NCBI GenBank assembly: GCA_946491915.1 | Contig: CAMLYR010000077.1 | Span: 1 to 7,184, forward strand | Origin: an uncultured Clostridium sp. | Lineage (GTDB): Bacteria; Bacillota_A; Clostridia; TANB77; CAG-508 | Reading direction: 5' to 3' | DNA: 7,184 bases | Program-made: the position numbers and the translations under genes | The notes under the pieces: generated by a model | What the model saw: only the letters and a program-made list of their open reading frames with translations | What the model was told of the DNA's origin: nothing | Database searches by the model: none | Part shown: positions 6,295 to 7,184 of the stretch, piece by piece | Layout of the letters: each line of letters opens with the position of its first letter | How positions within the stretch are numbered: the first letter of the stretch is position 1

Positions 6295-6323
6295 GATTAC
6301 ATAGACAAGAAAAGAAAATAAAA

Positions 6324-6376
6324 CCATGATGTATTTCTATATAGAATGAATCATGGCTTTTCTATTATATAGAAAA
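6324..6376 (+). terminator. Probable terminator hairpins after the ferredoxin gene
   Basis: CCATGAT (6324-6330) pairs with ATCATGG (6350-6356), and the loop holds a smaller palindrome, TTCTATATAGAA (6335-6346). The T tract after the stem is interrupted (CTTTTCTATT). A second stem, TTTTCTAT (6358-6365) with ATAGAAAA (6369-6376), follows directly and could pair in part with the first loop. Termination is likely but the T tract is weak. Confidence 0.55.
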
Positions 6377-6389
6377 AATCAGCTCATAT

Positions 6390-6418
6390 TTGATTCAATC
6401 TAATGAAAAGTTTAGTAT
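6390..6418 (+). promoter_or_regulatory. Possible promoter of thiN
   Basis: TTGATT (6390-6395) and TAGTAT (6413-6418) are 17 bp apart. TATGAT (6418-6423) is a better -10 but leaves a 22-bp spacer. The site is much weaker than the lepB and holB promoters. Confidence 0.35.
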
Positions 6419-6437
6419 ATGATAAAAATTGTTAGAA

Positions 6438-6443
6438 AAGGAG
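6438..6443 (+). promoter_or_regulatory. Ribosome binding site pointing to ATG 6452 as the original thiN start
   Basis: AAGGAG is 8 nt before ATG 6452. No comparable site precedes GTG 6510, the first start codon available in the main reading frame. Confidence 0.75.
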
Positions 6444-6451
6444 AAATAAAA

Positions 6452-6550
6452 ATGGAAACTTTAATTGTATCAGGTGGAGATATCAATATGGAACAATTAA
6501 AAAGGTATTGTGAAAAACATGTACGGTCAAAATATAATAGCAGGAGATAG
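6452..6550 (+). pseudogene. Out-of-frame N-terminal part of thiN
   Basis: From ATG 6452, with a good ribosome binding site, this frame encodes METLIVSGGDINMEQLKRYC, which is the expected first strand and glycine turn of thiamine pyrophosphokinase. After about residue 20 it departs from the family and stops at TAG 6548. The rest of the enzyme continues in another frame. Removing one A from either of two A5 runs (6499-6503 or 6514-6518) would join the two parts into a protein of 215 residues, a normal length for the family. It is either a genuine single-base insertion or a sequence error. Confidence 0.7.
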
Positions 6551-7100
6551 AGGATTAGAGGCATTATACCAACTAAAAATCATACCAAATCATGTAGTAG
6601 GAGATTTTGACTCTGTTTCTCCTGAAATTCTAAAATTTTATAAAAAACAGTCTCAAATTATTTTTCATACATATAATGCTGAAAAAGATAACACAGATAC
6701 AGATATTGCTTTACAGTTAGCCATTCGTTTAAAAAGTTCAAAAATTACGATTATGGGAGCATTAGGGAAGAGAATGGATCATGCAATTGCCAATATTCAT
6801 ATTTTAAAAGATGCATTAGAGGCCAATATTCCTTGTCAAATTTTAGATGAACATAATCGAATTTATTTAATTAATACATCAATTCAATTAGAAAAAGATA
6901 AAATCTATGGAAAATATGTATCTTTAATTCCTTTGACTAGCACAGTAGAGGGATTAACTTTAACTGGTTTTAAATATCCTTTAAAGGATTATACATTACC
7001 GATAGGAACCAGTTTGGGTATTAGTAATGAAATCGTAACAGATACAGCACATATTGAGATGAACAATGGGATTTTAATTGTGATAGAAAGTAGAGATTAA
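6510..7100 (+). CDS. thiN: Thiamine pyrophosphokinase, main reading frame (frameshifted at its N-terminus)
   Basis: This enzyme transfers pyrophosphate from ATP to thiamine to make thiamine diphosphate, serving thiamine salvage. The open frame can start at GTG 6510 and gives 196 residues. Family motifs are clear: ADRG-like AGDRGLEALY (11-20), VVGDFDS (29-35), EKDNTDTD (59-66), GALGKRMDH (84-92), SLIPL and SLGISNE (168-174). The aspartates of GDFDS and NTDTD are the expected metal and substrate ligands. Missing from this frame is the N-terminal strand with VSGGDIN, which is encoded just upstream in another frame. A protein begun at 6510 would therefore lack the first strand of the catalytic domain and might be inactive. 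If the shift is a sequence error, the gene is normal and starts at 6452. There is no TPP riboswitch upstream that I can recognise. The family call is firm; the functional state is open. Confidence 0.88.
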   Translation: MKNMYGQNIIAGDRGLEALYQLKIIPNHVVGDFDSVSPEILKFYKKQSQIIFHTYNAEKDNTDTDIALQLAIRLKSSKITIMGALGKRMDHAIANIHILKDALEANIPCQILDEHNRIYLINTSIQLEKDKIYGKYVSLIPLTSTVEGLTLTGFKYPLKDYTLPIGTSLGISNEIVTDTAHIEMNNGILIVIESRD

Positions 7101-7147
7101 AAAAGCTGATTAAGCTGTGTGCCTAAGGGCAGGGAAATTTCATCGAT

Positions 7148-7165
7148 TATTACAGAATTGTAATA
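7148..7165. promoter_or_regulatory. Operator-like palindrome at the right edge
   Basis: TATTACA (7148-7154) and TGTAATA (7159-7165) form a 7-bp perfect inverted repeat around GAAT. No T run follows, so it does not look like a terminator. It may be a repressor site for a gene beyond the window. The rest of 7101-7184 shows nothing I can name. Confidence 0.3.
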
Positions 7166-7184
7166 TTTGCTAATATATGGTAAA

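Noticed and set aside
6295..6451. TPP riboswitch upstream of thiN
   Set aside because: The conserved CTGAGA and ACCTGATCTGG-like elements are absent. The spacer holds only the ferredoxin hairpins and a weak promoter.
6510..6550. Programmed -1 frameshifting at the GAAAAAC run to express full ThiN
   Set aside because: The change of frame needed is +1 (or -2), not -1, and no stimulatory stem follows. A one-base insertion or sequence error explains it better.

Overview
The window is AT-rich (mostly A/T at third codon positions) and all seven recognisable genes lie on the + strand. The gene content points to a low-GC Gram-positive bacterium of the Clostridia type: MurG of the AAGTAGH form, a WalK/PhoR-like histidine kinase, a single-span signal peptidase I, HolB followed by RicT (YaaT), and a 2[4Fe-4S] ferredoxin very like the clostridial type. 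Stop codon use (TAA, one TGA) and strong AGGAGG-type ribosome binding sites fit the standard code. The species cannot be fixed from this sequence.

Layout. (1) 57-1190 murG, followed after about 50 bp by a membrane histidine kinase (1243-2709), probably one transcript. (2) 2713-2943, a foldback element with 52-bp perfect inverted arms enclosing a second imperfect 28-bp stem. (3) A clean sigma-A-type promoter and lepB (signal peptidase I, TTG start, 3047-3685) with an intrinsic terminator. (4) 3741-4127, a second, unrelated 387-bp foldback element with 46-bp perfect terminal inverted repeats and four internal stems. (5) A second sigma-A-type promoter, then holB (4206-5099) overlapping ricT (TTG start, 5096-6007), then a ferredoxin (6124-6294) with a very strong ribosome binding site and a hairpin behind it. 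(6) A thiamine pyrophosphokinase gene (6452-7100) whose first ~50 bp are out of frame with the rest. (7) About 84 bp of non-coding sequence with an operator-like palindrome at the right edge.

The genes are mostly housekeeping: lipid II synthesis and envelope sensing, protein secretion, clamp loading in replication, Y-complex/RNA turnover control, electron transfer and thiamine diphosphate formation. The unusual part is non-coding. Two large, nearly perfect, multi-stem foldback elements bracket lepB, and each sits just upstream of a TTGAAA-17-TATAAT promoter. They look like non-autonomous mobile elements or structured RNAs. No transposase, reverse transcriptase or other dedicated protein is encoded in the window, so their nature is inference. 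The second point of interest is the apparent single-base frameshift in thiN.
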